Part shown: positions 1 to 5,377 of the stretch, piece by piece | Position numbering within the stretch: the stretch's first letter is position 1 | Layout: each line of letters begins with the position of its first letter | Assembly: GCA_039796935.1 (NCBI GenBank) | Contig: JBDKIV010000046.1 | Location: forward strand, 1-5,453 | Direction: 5' to 3' | From: VFMC01 sp039796935 | Lineage (GTDB): Bacteria > Actinomycetota > Acidimicrobiia > Acidimicrobiales > Ilumatobacteraceae | DNA: 5,453 nt | Notes under the pieces: model-generated | The model's input: only the letters and a program-made list of their open reading frames with translations | Database searches by the model: none | Told to the model about the DNA's origin: nothing | Made by a program: the position numbers and the translations under genes

Positions 1-592
1 TCACCAGGGCGCTACGCCGGTCGCCGGTCTGCAGCCATCGGAGCATGCCGACCACTGCCCAGGTGGCGAACGCAGCGGCCCACAGTTCGGTCTCGTGGTA
101 GACGCTCACCCAACCCGTCAGGTACAGAGCGGGCGAGCACGCGACGGCGGCCACGAACCCCGCGGTGCGCCACGGCGCGCCGCGGCGATGACGGACTTGG
201 TCGTGAACGAGGTGGAAGGCGGCGGTGCACAGCGTGACGTACCCGACGATCATCGAGAGTCGGCTGAGCCGGCCGGTGAAGAAGTCGCCGAACACGGCGC
301 TGGGAAGACGCACGAGCGCGAGGAGCGGCCCGTAGTACAGGTAGGTGTTGCCGTCGATCAGGAAGCCCTCGTTGCCGGCGACCTCGGGACGCACGCTCAG
401 CCTGAGCCGCAGGAACGACCGTGCCTGCTCGTCGTAGAAGTCCGAACTGAATGCTGCCCGATCGAACAGGTCCCACGGTCTCCACCGGCACACCACGAGG
501 GTGAACACGATCGTGCCGATCATCACGACCAGCCGGCTCGCCCGGATGGCGCGTGTCGACGGATCGTCAGCCGACGGCGTCGTTCGCCACAT
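1..592 (-). CDS. GT-C / GT39-like polytopic membrane protein, 3' end outside window
   Basis: The 197 visible residues begin with a basic cytoplasmic tail (RTT...R..R..R), then a membrane segment at about 21-35, a long loop, and further hydrophobic segments at about 109-129, 143-163 and 165-186. The loop after the first helix contains DFYDEQA (about 51-57), an acidic pair in the position where GT-C glycosyltransferases of the PMT/ArnT type carry their catalytic or metal-binding acids. It is followed by GNTYLYYGPLLALVRLP (about 81-97), a pattern I associate with actinobacterial members of this group. Such proteins use polyprenyl-phosphate sugars as donors on the outer membrane face. I chose the ATG at 592, which overlaps the previous gene by 26 bases, because it keeps the positive residues before helix 1. 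An ATG at 523 is the alternative. Neither has a clear Shine-Dalgarno. The gene lies downstream of a polyprenyl-sugar-type glycosyltransferase, which fits the role. Exact substrate unknown; the family call is moderate and the reading frame is secure. Confidence 0.78.
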   Translation of the reverse strand, partial: MWRTTPSADDPSTRAIRASRLVVMIGTIVFTLVVCRWRPWDLFDRAAFSSDFYDEQARSFLRLRLSVRPEVAGNEGFLIDGNTYLYYGPLLALVRLPSAVFGDFFTGRLSRLSMIVGYVTLCTAAFHLVHDQVRHRRGAPWRTAGFVAAVACSPALYLTGWVSVYHETELWAAAFATWAVVGMLRWLQTGDRRSALV

Positions 593-2015
593 CGAGGGCC
601 GGAGCGATGTCGAACTCGTACACGAATTGGTAAGCGAACAACGTCGGCCATGCTCGAACGAGTGCCCGGTCGATCACGGCCAGCACTCGTCCGAGGCCAC
701 GCCCGGTGCTGACGCCCAGCGCATCGAAGGGGAGGCCTGTGTGGCGGTGGGCGACCGGCCGAAGGCCTGCCTGTTCGGCGAGACGAAGGAACGACCGACG
801 GGTGAAGAAGCGGAGGTGGGTCGCGTCGAGGATGCCGCGCTGGTCGTAATCGAACAGGCCGAGCATGGTTCGGGACCGCGGGTACCAGTGCGAGATGTTC
901 GGGACGCTCGCGATCACGGTTCCGCCGTGCGCGAGGCGACCGGCCATCGCCTCGATCAAGCGCTGCGGGTCGCGGACGTGTTCGATCACGTCGGCACCGA
1001 TCGCCACATCGAAGCCGTCACCGACGTCGTCGGGTAGACCCTGCTCGAGATCGGCGTGCACGAATCGACTCATCCTCGTGTCGGCGCCGTTGCCGGTAGC
1101 GATGTCGACACCGACGACGGTGTGGCCTTGCTCGGTGAGTGCCGATGCCAGCCAGCCCGGCCCGCACCCCACGTCGAGCACTCGGCTCGGTGGACGGTGT
1201 TCCATCATCTGGAGCACCCGTCCATGAGAACTGTGTGCCGACGGCTTGAATGCGTATGGCTCGTCGACATGTCCGAGCCGTCCGCGCCCGAGGCCGCGAC
1301 GTCCGATCCGATGGCGGAGCGTGTCGACCATGATGTCGCGCGCATAGGCCATCCCGTTCACACGGCAGATCTCGTCGCCGTAGTAGGTGGGGATCGGGAC
1401 TTCGGTGATCGTTCGGCCCGCGGCGTGCAACTGCAGGATGATCTCGGTGTCGAAATCGAAGCCGTCGCTGTTGCCGAGGAACGGGAGTTCGGCCAGTGCG
1501 CTCACCCGGTAGGCCCGGTAGCCGGAGTGCCATTCGCTCAGTCGCAGCCCGGTGAGCGCATTCTGGGCGGTGGTGAGGATCCGGTTGCCAACGTACTTGT
1601 AGCGGGGCATGCCGCCGCGCAAGGCGCCACCGGGTGTCATCATCCGCGAGCCGAAGACTGCGTCGGCCCCGCCCTCGAGGATCGGGGCGACGATCTCGTG
1701 CATCACCTCGGGTGCGTACTGACCGTCGCCGTGCAACAGCACGACGACATCCCAGCCATGGTTGATGGCGTACGTGTAGCCGGCCTTCTGGTTGCCTCCG
1801 TAGCCGAGGTTCGCGCTGTGGCGCAGGACCGTGAGGGGAAGGTCGCTGCCGCGGTGCAGGTACTCGGTGGCGACAGCGAAGGTGGCGTCGGTCGAGTGGT
1901 CATCCTGCACCAGCACCTCGGCCAACTGCTCGCGCATGGGCGACGAGATGCGGTCGAGTACGTCGACGAGCGTGGTTTCCGCGTTGTACGCGACGACGAG
2001 TACGCCGACCTTCAC
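567..2015 (-). CDS. Bifunctional glycosyltransferase family 2 / class I SAM-dependent methyltransferase
   Basis: This 482-residue protein has two enzyme domains. Residues 1 to about 225 form a GT2 fold of the dolichyl/polyprenyl-phosphate sugar synthase type: VLVVAYNAE (5-13), VQDDHSTDAT (36-45), NLGYGGNQKAG (69-79), HGDGQY (95-100, the metal-binding DxD-like site), FGSRMM (121-126) and WHSGYRAYR (162-170). Residues from about 265 form a Rossmann methyltransferase: VLDVGCGPG (279-287, SAM motif I), the acidic VGVD (301-304), ADVIEHVRDP (341-350) and HLRFFTRRSFLRLAEQAGL (400-418), as in Methyltransf_11/23 proteins. No C-terminal membrane helices follow the GT2 domain, so it is probably cytosolic or peripheral. 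The predicted role is to load a sugar onto a polyprenyl phosphate or glycan and methylate a sugar or lipid intermediate; the substrate cannot be read from sequence. The start is a GTG without an evident Shine-Dalgarno, but residue 1 sits exactly at the first GT2 strand. It follows the sigma gene by 47 bases. Confidence 0.93.
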   Translation of the reverse strand: MKVGVLVVAYNAETTLVDVLDRISSPMREQLAEVLVQDDHSTDATFAVATEYLHRGSDLPLTVLRHSANLGYGGNQKAGYTYAINHGWDVVVLLHGDGQYAPEVMHEIVAPILEGGADAVFGSRMMTPGGALRGGMPRYKYVGNRILTTAQNALTGLRLSEWHSGYRAYRVSALAELPFLGNSDGFDFDTEIILQLHAAGRTITEVPIPTYYGDEICRVNGMAYARDIMVDTLRHRIGRRGLGRGRLGHVDEPYAFKPSAHSSHGRVLQMMEHRPPSRVLDVGCGPGWLASALTEQGHTVVGVDIATGNGADTRMSRFVHADLEQGLPDDVGDGFDVAIGADVIEHVRDPQRLIEAMAGRLAHGGTVIASVPNISHWYPRSRTMLGLFDYDQRGILDATHLRFFTRRSFLRLAEQAGLRPVAHRHTGLPFDALGVSTGRGLGRVLAVIDRALVRAWPTLFAYQFVYEFDIAPALDVANDAVG

Positions 2016-2026
2016 AGGAAGGGCAG

Positions 2027-2048
2027 CGTACTCGTCGGTCGGAGTACG
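2027..2048 (-). repeat. 7-bp inverted repeat (hairpin) between sigma and glycosyltransferase genes
   Basis: The arms CGTACTC (2027-2033) and GAGTACG (2042-2048) are perfectly complementary around an 8-base loop. The hairpin fills the short gap between the sigma stop codon and the GTG of the next gene, ending 11 bases before that GTG. The heptamer GGAAGGG (plus-strand reading) occurs on both sides, at 2017-2023 and 2049-2055. There is no U-tract on the minus-strand transcript, so it is not a standard intrinsic terminator. It could be an RNA processing or stability element, or could modulate translation of the next gene. Confidence 0.5.
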
Positions 2049-2062
2049 GGAAGGGACGGTGC

Positions 2063-2890
2063 TCAGGCGGCCAGGATGCGCACGGCATCCTCGCGCAGAC
2101 CTGCGACCGCACGGCTGACGAGACGACGGGCCGCCTCGGCGGTGACGCCCAGGTTCTCGCCGACCTCGCGGAAGCTCTTGCGCTCTCCGTCGATGAGCCC
2201 GAAGCGGGCTTCGACGGCGTACCGGGCTCGCTTGTCGAGCGTGCCGAGCAGTTCGTCGAGCAGATCGCTGTCGACCATCGCCATCACGGCATCCTCGGGG
2301 GTGCCGTCACCGTTGGCCATCAGGTCGCCGAGTGTCGCATCGCCGTCGTCGCCGATGGTCTTGTCGAGCGACACCGGGGTGGTGAGGCGATGCAGTTCGG
2401 CATTGCCGACATCGAGGGTCTCGCCGTCGCCGCTCGCCTGACGAAGCGCTGCGCGGAGGCTGGCCGAGCGGTCACCCGGGATACGGATGAGGCTCGCCTT
2501 CTGGTCGAGGGCACGGCCGATCGCCTGGCGGATCCAGAACGTGGCGTACGTCGAGAACTTGAACCCGCGGCGCCAGTCGAACTTGTCGACGGCGTGCTCG
2601 AGCCCGAGGTTTCCCTCTTGGATGAGGTCGAGCAGGTCCATGCCCTGGGGAAGCGGATAGCGGCGAGCGATGCTCACCACGAGGCGGAGGTTCGACCGGA
2701 TGAAGCGATCCTTGGCATCTGCCGCGGCGGCCACCTGGGCCTTGAGGGCGGCGCCCTTCTCGCCGTTGGCGAGGCGCTCTGCTGCGTCTCGTCCGGCCTC
2801 GATCACGCGGGACAGTTCGCGCTCTTCTTCGGCGTTGAGCAAGGAAACCTTGCCGATATCGTTCAGGTACAGACCGATTGAGTCATTCAT
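2063..2890 (-). CDS. RNA polymerase sigma-70 family factor, group-2-like, with reduced region 3
   Basis: The 275-residue product is an RNA polymerase promoter-recognition subunit. Region 1.2 is at about 2-35 (IGLYLNDIGKVSLLNAEEERELSR). Region 2 is at about 64-130, with NLRLVVSIARRY, DLIQEGNLGLEHAVDKF and FKFSTYATFWIRQAI. Region 4 is at about 212-265, with VEARFGL and the helix-turn-helix SFREVGENLGVTAEAARRL. Region 3 is shortened: from RIP (137) to PVSLD (172) is about 35 residues, against roughly 55 in typical primary sigmas. The region 4.2 helix has AEAARR where the family has RERIRQ. It is probably an alternative housekeeping-like sigma and not the primary one. I chose the ATG at 2890 because a purine-rich stretch precedes it. 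An in-frame TTG at 2905 would add five residues (MKRDA), but those codons are better read as the ribosome binding site. The gene is divergent from nadD and upstream of two glycan genes. Confidence 0.93.
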   Translation of the reverse strand: MNDSIGLYLNDIGKVSLLNAEEERELSRVIEAGRDAAERLANGEKGAALKAQVAAAADAKDRFIRSNLRLVVSIARRYPLPQGMDLLDLIQEGNLGLEHAVDKFDWRRGFKFSTYATFWIRQAIGRALDQKASLIRIPGDRSASLRAALRQASGDGETLDVGNAELHRLTTPVSLDKTIGDDGDATLGDLMANGDGTPEDAVMAMVDSDLLDELLGTLDKRARYAVEARFGLIDGERKSFREVGENLGVTAEAARRLVSRAVAGLREDAVRILAA

Positions 2891-2894
2891 GGCG

Positions 2895-2903
2895 TCTCTC
2901 TTC
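2895..2903 (-). promoter_or_regulatory. Purine-rich ribosome binding site of the sigma gene
   Basis: On the minus strand GAAGAGAGA lies 4 bases before the ATG at 2890. It is a loose rather than canonical Shine-Dalgarno, but it is the only purine-rich stretch nearby. It favours ATG 2890 over the TTG at 2905, which would put this stretch inside the coding region. Confidence 0.5.
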
Positions 2904-2938
2904 AACTGCTACGTGGTGCTACCCATTTCCGGGTTCTC

Positions 2939-2954
2939 TGTGGCATTCGCCACA
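2939..2954. repeat. 6-bp hairpin in the presumed sigma leader
   Basis: TGTGGC (2939-2944) and GCCACA (2949-2954) are perfect complements around the loop ATTC. If two bases are bulged on the right side, TC at 2937-2938 can also pair with GA at 2957-2958. It lies about 50 bases upstream of the sigma ATG, so it would be in the 5' leader if transcription starts further upstream. A role as an operator or leader hairpin is speculative. Confidence 0.4.
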
Positions 2955-2981
2955 CAGAACGGTGGGCTGCGGTGGATGGCC

Positions 2982-3046
2982 GGGAGTGGCCTGGGGGTGA
3001 GTCCGTGGGCGCTTGGGGGGAGCCGCGGGACAAGACGAATAGGGGG
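2982..3046 (+). other. G-rich tract with relaxed G-quadruplex pattern
   Basis: The plus strand has G-runs at 2982-2984, 2993-2997, 3007-3009, 3015-3020, 3027-3029 and 3042-3046. The best set of four has loops of 9, 5 and 6 bases, slightly outside the strict limit of 7. The complementary C-rich strand corresponds to the sigma leader RNA. Together with the neighbouring hairpin and pentamer cluster, this accounts for most of the 263-base divergent intergenic region, in which I see no gene. Confidence 0.35.
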
Positions 3047-3095
3047 ACAAAGGACAGTACTACATCTGTCAAGCTCATGTCCCGTCGAACTGTCC
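3028..3095. promoter_or_regulatory. Cluster of GGACA/TGTCC half-sites in the divergent intergenic region
   Basis: Three GGACA pentamers lie at 3028-3032, 3045-3049 and 3052-3056, and two inverted copies (TGTCC) at 3078-3082 and 3091-3095. A near copy, CTGTC at 3066-3070, pairs with GACAG at 3053-3057 as a 5-bp inverted repeat around 8 bases. The outer pair (3028/3091) and that inner pair share the same centre, 3061.5. All GGACA copies are on the left and all TGTCC copies on the right, as expected for a dyad operator array. A perfect TTGACA on the minus strand (3067-3072) overlaps the cluster but has no acceptable -10 at 16-18 bases. No regulator is identified; it could act on either the sigma gene or nadD. 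Confidence 0.4.
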
Positions 3096-3110
3096 GGCGA
3101 CGCGAATCTC

Positions 3111-3120
3111 CTGCATGCAG
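3111..3120. repeat. 10-bp perfect palindrome upstream of nadD
   Basis: CTGCATGCAG equals its own reverse complement. It lies 34-43 bases before the nadD GTG, that is, over the -35 position if transcription starts at that GTG. It may be a protein-binding site, but a 10-bp palindrome can also arise by chance. Confidence 0.35.
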
Positions 3121-3139
3121 CGGCTCGGTTTCGGCCACC

Positions 3140-3145
3140 TACACT
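3140..3145 (+). promoter_or_regulatory. Candidate -10 element for leaderless nadD transcription
   Basis: TACACT matches TATAAT at four of six positions and ends 8 bases before the GTG at 3154. No Shine-Dalgarno precedes that GTG, and no better in-frame start lies before the nucleotide-binding motif. A transcript starting at or next to the GTG would therefore be leaderless, which is common in actinobacteria. I see no recognisable -35 hexamer at the right spacing. Confidence 0.4.
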
Positions 3146-3153
3146 CGTGATCC

Positions 3154-3756
3154 GTGTCTTCCCGTGGTGCCGCCAGGCGAATCGGTCTGTTCGGCGGTAC
3201 GTTCGACCCACCTCATGTCGGCCACCTCGTCACCGCAGTCAACGTCCGTCACGCACTCGCGCTCGACGTGGTGGTCCTGATGGTCGCCAATGTGCCCTGG
3301 CAAAAGCAGGGTGACCGGGCGATCACCCCGGCTGCCGACCGGTTGGCAATGGTCGAGGCGGCCGTTGCCGATGTTCCCGGGCTGAGCGCAGGCGACCTCG
3401 AGATACGGCGCGGCGGCCCGAGCTACACGGCTGACACCTTGCTCGCGCTGCGCCACGCCGAACCCGACGTCGAGCTGTTCACGATCGTCGGCGACGATGC
3501 CGCCGCCGGAATCGGTACCTGGCAGCGTTCTGCCGATGTCATCGCGTTGTCGACCATGGTGGTGGTCGACCGTCCGGGGAGCCCGGTGAGGCTGTCGGAC
3601 GAGGTGCACTGGGTCCATGTCGAGGTGCCGCATCTCGAGGTGTCGAGCACCGATCTCCGCGATCGGGTGGTCGACGGCAGGCCGCTCGAGTTCTTGGTGA
3701 CCGAGCCCGTCCTGCGGATCATTCGTGAACGAGGCCTCTACCGGAGTGTGTCGTGA
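3154..3756 (+). CDS. nadD: Nicotinate-nucleotide adenylyltransferase
   Basis: NadD adenylylates nicotinate mononucleotide with ATP to give deamido-NAD, the penultimate step of NAD synthesis, in the cytosol. The 200-residue product carries the nucleotidyltransferase signature GGTFDPPHVGH (14-24), the lysine-bearing NVPWQKQ (46-52), RLAMVEAAV (63-71), the IVGDDAAAGIGTWQR segment (111-125), the second ATP motif SSTDLRDRV (164-172), and the C-terminal EPVLRIIRERGLY (184-196). Length and motif order are normal for the family. The start is a GTG without Shine-Dalgarno and with a -10-like hexamer just upstream, suggesting leaderless expression. Its stop overlaps the next gene's GTG in GTGA (3753-3756), so translation is probably coupled. 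The nadD...rsfS neighbourhood is conserved in many bacteria and supports the assignment. Confidence 0.96.
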   Translation: MSSRGAARRIGLFGGTFDPPHVGHLVTAVNVRHALALDVVVLMVANVPWQKQGDRAITPAADRLAMVEAAVADVPGLSAGDLEIRRGGPSYTADTLLALRHAEPDVELFTIVGDDAAAGIGTWQRSADVIALSTMVVVDRPGSPVRLSDEVHWVHVEVPHLEVSSTDLRDRVVDGRPLEFLVTEPVLRIIRERGLYRSVS

Positions 3757-4913
3757 GCGTGGTCGACGACATCAGGCGCCGCCGCACGATGTCGATGGTG
3801 GTCGTCACCGTCGTCGTGTCGTTGCTCGTGCCGATCGTCGGATACGTCGGGGTGCGCGCGGTGCTCGACTCGACGGGCGGCAAGGACGCATTGGCCGACA
3901 ACCTTCCTACCCAGAGCTTTCCGGCAACACCGACCGGACTGCTCATGAGCGTCGACGAGGAGGGCACGCTCGCCGGTCTGACCGTGTTCGTGCTCGGCCC
4001 ATCCGGTGTCGGAGGGAGCATCATCCCGGTGTCTGTCAGTGCCGACATCGGGTTCGCGGACGACAGCCGACGATCGATCCAGCAGGTGTTCGCCGAGGAA
4101 GGACCGGAGGCAACGGTGTTCGCGGTCGAATCGGTGCTCCTCGTGTCGATCAACCACTGGGAGATCGCCGACCCGGCCAGTCTGGGCGGGATCCTCCTGC
4201 CGTTCGAGCCGTACGAGGTGACCCTCGTTCACGACGTGGGCTCGCCCGAGGGGGACGAACCCGGCACCGCGATCGTGGCCGGCACGTCGGTGCTCGACGC
4301 CCGTACCACTGCTGCGGTGTTGACCACCGGTGCGGGAACCGGTTCGGAGTCGGACCGGGTCGCCAACGCCGAGGCCGTCTGGCAGGCCTTCAGCAGGAAG
4401 GTCGGCGCAGGCCGGCCGCTGGGAGCGGTCGCAGCAGGCGGACCGTCCGATTTCGGGGCGCTCCTCGCTGCCGTCGAAGCCGGACCTGTCGCCAGCAGGG
4501 GCATCGGCATGAACGCGTTCACGGCTGCGCAGAACCCCGACCGCCTGGACGTCATCGAGATCGACCAGAGCGAGGCGGTGTTCGTCTTCGGGAGCATCTG
4601 CCCGGTGCAGGTCTCGGCGCCGAAGCCGGGGCTCTTGATGCGAGTCGTCGCGCCGCCCGGCTACGAACAAGAAGTGCTGCGCACCATCGACAAGATCCTG
4701 TACGTGGGCGCGAACGTCGTCTCGGTCTCGCTCGACGGTGCACCGCAGGCCGACACCAGGTTCCTGGTGGCCGACGAAGCCAATCGCGAACGTCTGGCTG
4801 TTGCCGATGGAATCTTCGGCACGATCAACATCGAGCAACCCGACGTCCGCATCGAAGGCGTGGATGTGACGATCGAGCTCGGGACCGACTATCTGGAGAG
4901 CGTGGAGCTGTGA
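3753..4913 (+). CDS. Membrane-anchored LCP-like protein with LytR C-terminal domain
   Basis: The 386-residue product has a short basic N-terminus (DDIRRRRT, 5-12), one membrane helix at about 15-37, and an extracytoplasmic remainder. Residues about 60-265 follow the outline of LytR-CpsA-Psr proteins, which attach glycopolymers to peptidoglycan: GLLMSVDEEG (62-71), SIIPVSVSADI (89-99), IQQVFAEEGPEATVFAVESVL (109-129), INHWEIADPASLGGIL (133-148) and DRVANAEAVWQAF (201-213). The usual catalytic residues look absent: IPVSVS replaces IPRDT, and ESDRVANAEAVW stands where D..R..RQQ.. is expected. Residues about 290-382 resemble the LytR_C domain and end in the typical DVTIELGTDY (371-380). The gene starts at a GTG overlapping the nadD stop, with GGAG at 3743-3746 and a 6-base spacer. 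LCP genes are known between nadD and rsfS in other bacteria. The family call is by pattern, not alignment; the role may be binding or structural rather than transferase. Confidence 0.72.
   Translation: MSVVDDIRRRRTMSMVVVTVVVSLLVPIVGYVGVRAVLDSTGGKDALADNLPTQSFPATPTGLLMSVDEEGTLAGLTVFVLGPSGVGGSIIPVSVSADIGFADDSRRSIQQVFAEEGPEATVFAVESVLLVSINHWEIADPASLGGILLPFEPYEVTLVHDVGSPEGDEPGTAIVAGTSVLDARTTAAVLTTGAGTGSESDRVANAEAVWQAFSRKVGAGRPLGAVAAGGPSDFGALLAAVEAGPVASRGIGMNAFTAAQNPDRLDVIEIDQSEAVFVFGSICPVQVSAPKPGLLMRVVAPPGYEQEVLRTIDKILYVGANVVSVSLDGAPQADTRFLVADEANRERLAVADGIFGTINIEQPDVRIEGVDVTIELGTDYLESVEL
4895..4907 (+). promoter_or_regulatory. Two Shine-Dalgarno candidates before rsfS
   Basis: GGAGAG (4895-4900) is 9 bases before the GTG at 4910, and GGAG (4904-4907) is 8 bases before the GTG at 4916. 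Each fits a different in-frame start, so the sequence leaves the rsfS start open by two codons. Confidence 0.55.
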
Positions 4914-5299
4914 CCGTGGACACCGAGACCGATCCCACACGTGGAGTCGACCCGAGACAGCTGGCGTGCACCGCAGCCAGGGCTGCCGACGACAAGAAGG
5001 CAGAGGACACCCTCGTGCTCGAGGTCGGGCCACTCCTCGCGATCACCGACTACTTCGTGATCACGAGCGCCTCGAACCGTCGTCTCGTTCGCACGGTGGT
5101 GGACGCAGTCGATGACGTGTTGCGCGAGACGCTCGGTCGGTCACCACTGCGAGTGGAGGGTCTTTCCGAGCAGCAGTGGGTGCTGATGGATTACGGAGAT
5201 GTCGTGGTGCACGTCTTCTCGGACGAGATGCGCTCGTACTACGAGATCGAGCGGCTGTACCGGGACGTGCCACGCGTGCACTGGCGGGACGACGGCTGA
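4910..5299 (+). CDS. rsfS: Ribosomal silencing factor RsfS (Iojap/DUF143 family)
   Basis: RsfS binds protein uL14 on the large ribosomal subunit and blocks subunit joining, lowering translation under nutrient limitation. The 129-residue product has the family core: DTLVLEV (33-39), ITDYFVITSASNRR (45-58), EGLSEQQWVLMDYGDVVVHVF (83-103) and MRSYYEIERLYRDV (107-120). The WVLMDYGDVVVHVF segment is diagnostic. The N-terminal 15 residues are acidic and poorly conserved, as is usual. I chose the GTG at 4910, which overlaps the preceding stop as GTGA, copying the nadD/LCP junction. The GTG at 4916 is nearly as likely and would remove two residues. A longer upstream open frame in this register is only GC-driven. 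It is the last gene of the nadD operon; no convincing terminator follows before the tRNA promoter. Confidence 0.95.
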   Translation: MTVDTETDPTRGVDPRQLACTAARAADDKKAEDTLVLEVGPLLAITDYFVITSASNRRLVRTVVDAVDDVLRETLGRSPLRVEGLSEQQWVLMDYGDVVVHVFSDEMRSYYEIERLYRDVPRVHWRDDG

Positions 5300-5334
5300 C
5301 CGGACGTGGCCGTGTGGGCCCGCGTGTTTCCACG

Positions 5335-5363
5335 TTGGAGCCGGCCGGACACCTTGGTAATCT
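5335..5363 (+). promoter_or_regulatory. Promoter of the tRNA-Ala gene
   Basis: TTGGAG (5335-5340) serves as -35 and TAATCT (5358-5363) as -10, with an ideal 17-base spacer. TGG directly before the -10 gives an extended -10 (TGn). The predicted start is near 5370, leaving a leader of about 8 bases before the tRNA. Separate transcription of a tRNA behind the operon fits this. Confidence 0.6.
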
Positions 5364-5372
5364 CATCCGGCC
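5343..5372. repeat. 7-bp inverted repeat flanking the tRNA -10 element
   Basis: GGCCGGA (5343-5349) and TCCGGCC (5366-5372) are perfect complements separated by 16 bases that contain the whole extended -10. Arm centres are 23 bases apart, about two helical turns, and the right arm covers the expected transcription start. The arrangement resembles an operator over a promoter, though GC-rich arms may also match by chance. Confidence 0.45.
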
Positions 5373-5377
5373 CCTAT

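Noticed and set aside
12..491. Arg-rich open frame on the minus strand at the left edge
   Set aside because: It is out of frame with the membrane protein starting at 592, whose hydrophobic segments and DE loop are convincing.
1056..2441. Long open frame on the plus strand opposite the glycosyltransferase and sigma genes
   Set aside because: It spans two well-supported minus-strand genes, its protein resembles no family, and long antisense frames are expected at this GC content.
3044..3072. TTGACA-based promoter for the sigma gene on the minus strand
   Set aside because: The -35 is perfect, but the hexamers at 16-18 base spacing (such as TGTCCC) are not -10-like, and the next TAT-containing hexamer is about 25 bases away.
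3725..4909. Upstream extension of the rsfS reading frame
   Set aside because: It runs through the LCP-like gene in another frame and is Arg/Gly-rich without motifs; only the part from 4910 onward resembles RsfS.
3738..5033. 431-codon open frame opposite nadD, the LCP-like gene and rsfS
   Set aside because: Its composition is His/Asp/Arg-rich with no motifs, and it is antisense to three convincing genes.
5304..5330. Possible intrinsic terminator after rsfS
   Set aside because: A GGCC/GGCC stem with an imperfect outer stem and a 4-bp CGTG/CACG hairpin can be drawn, but there is no T-tract of useful length.
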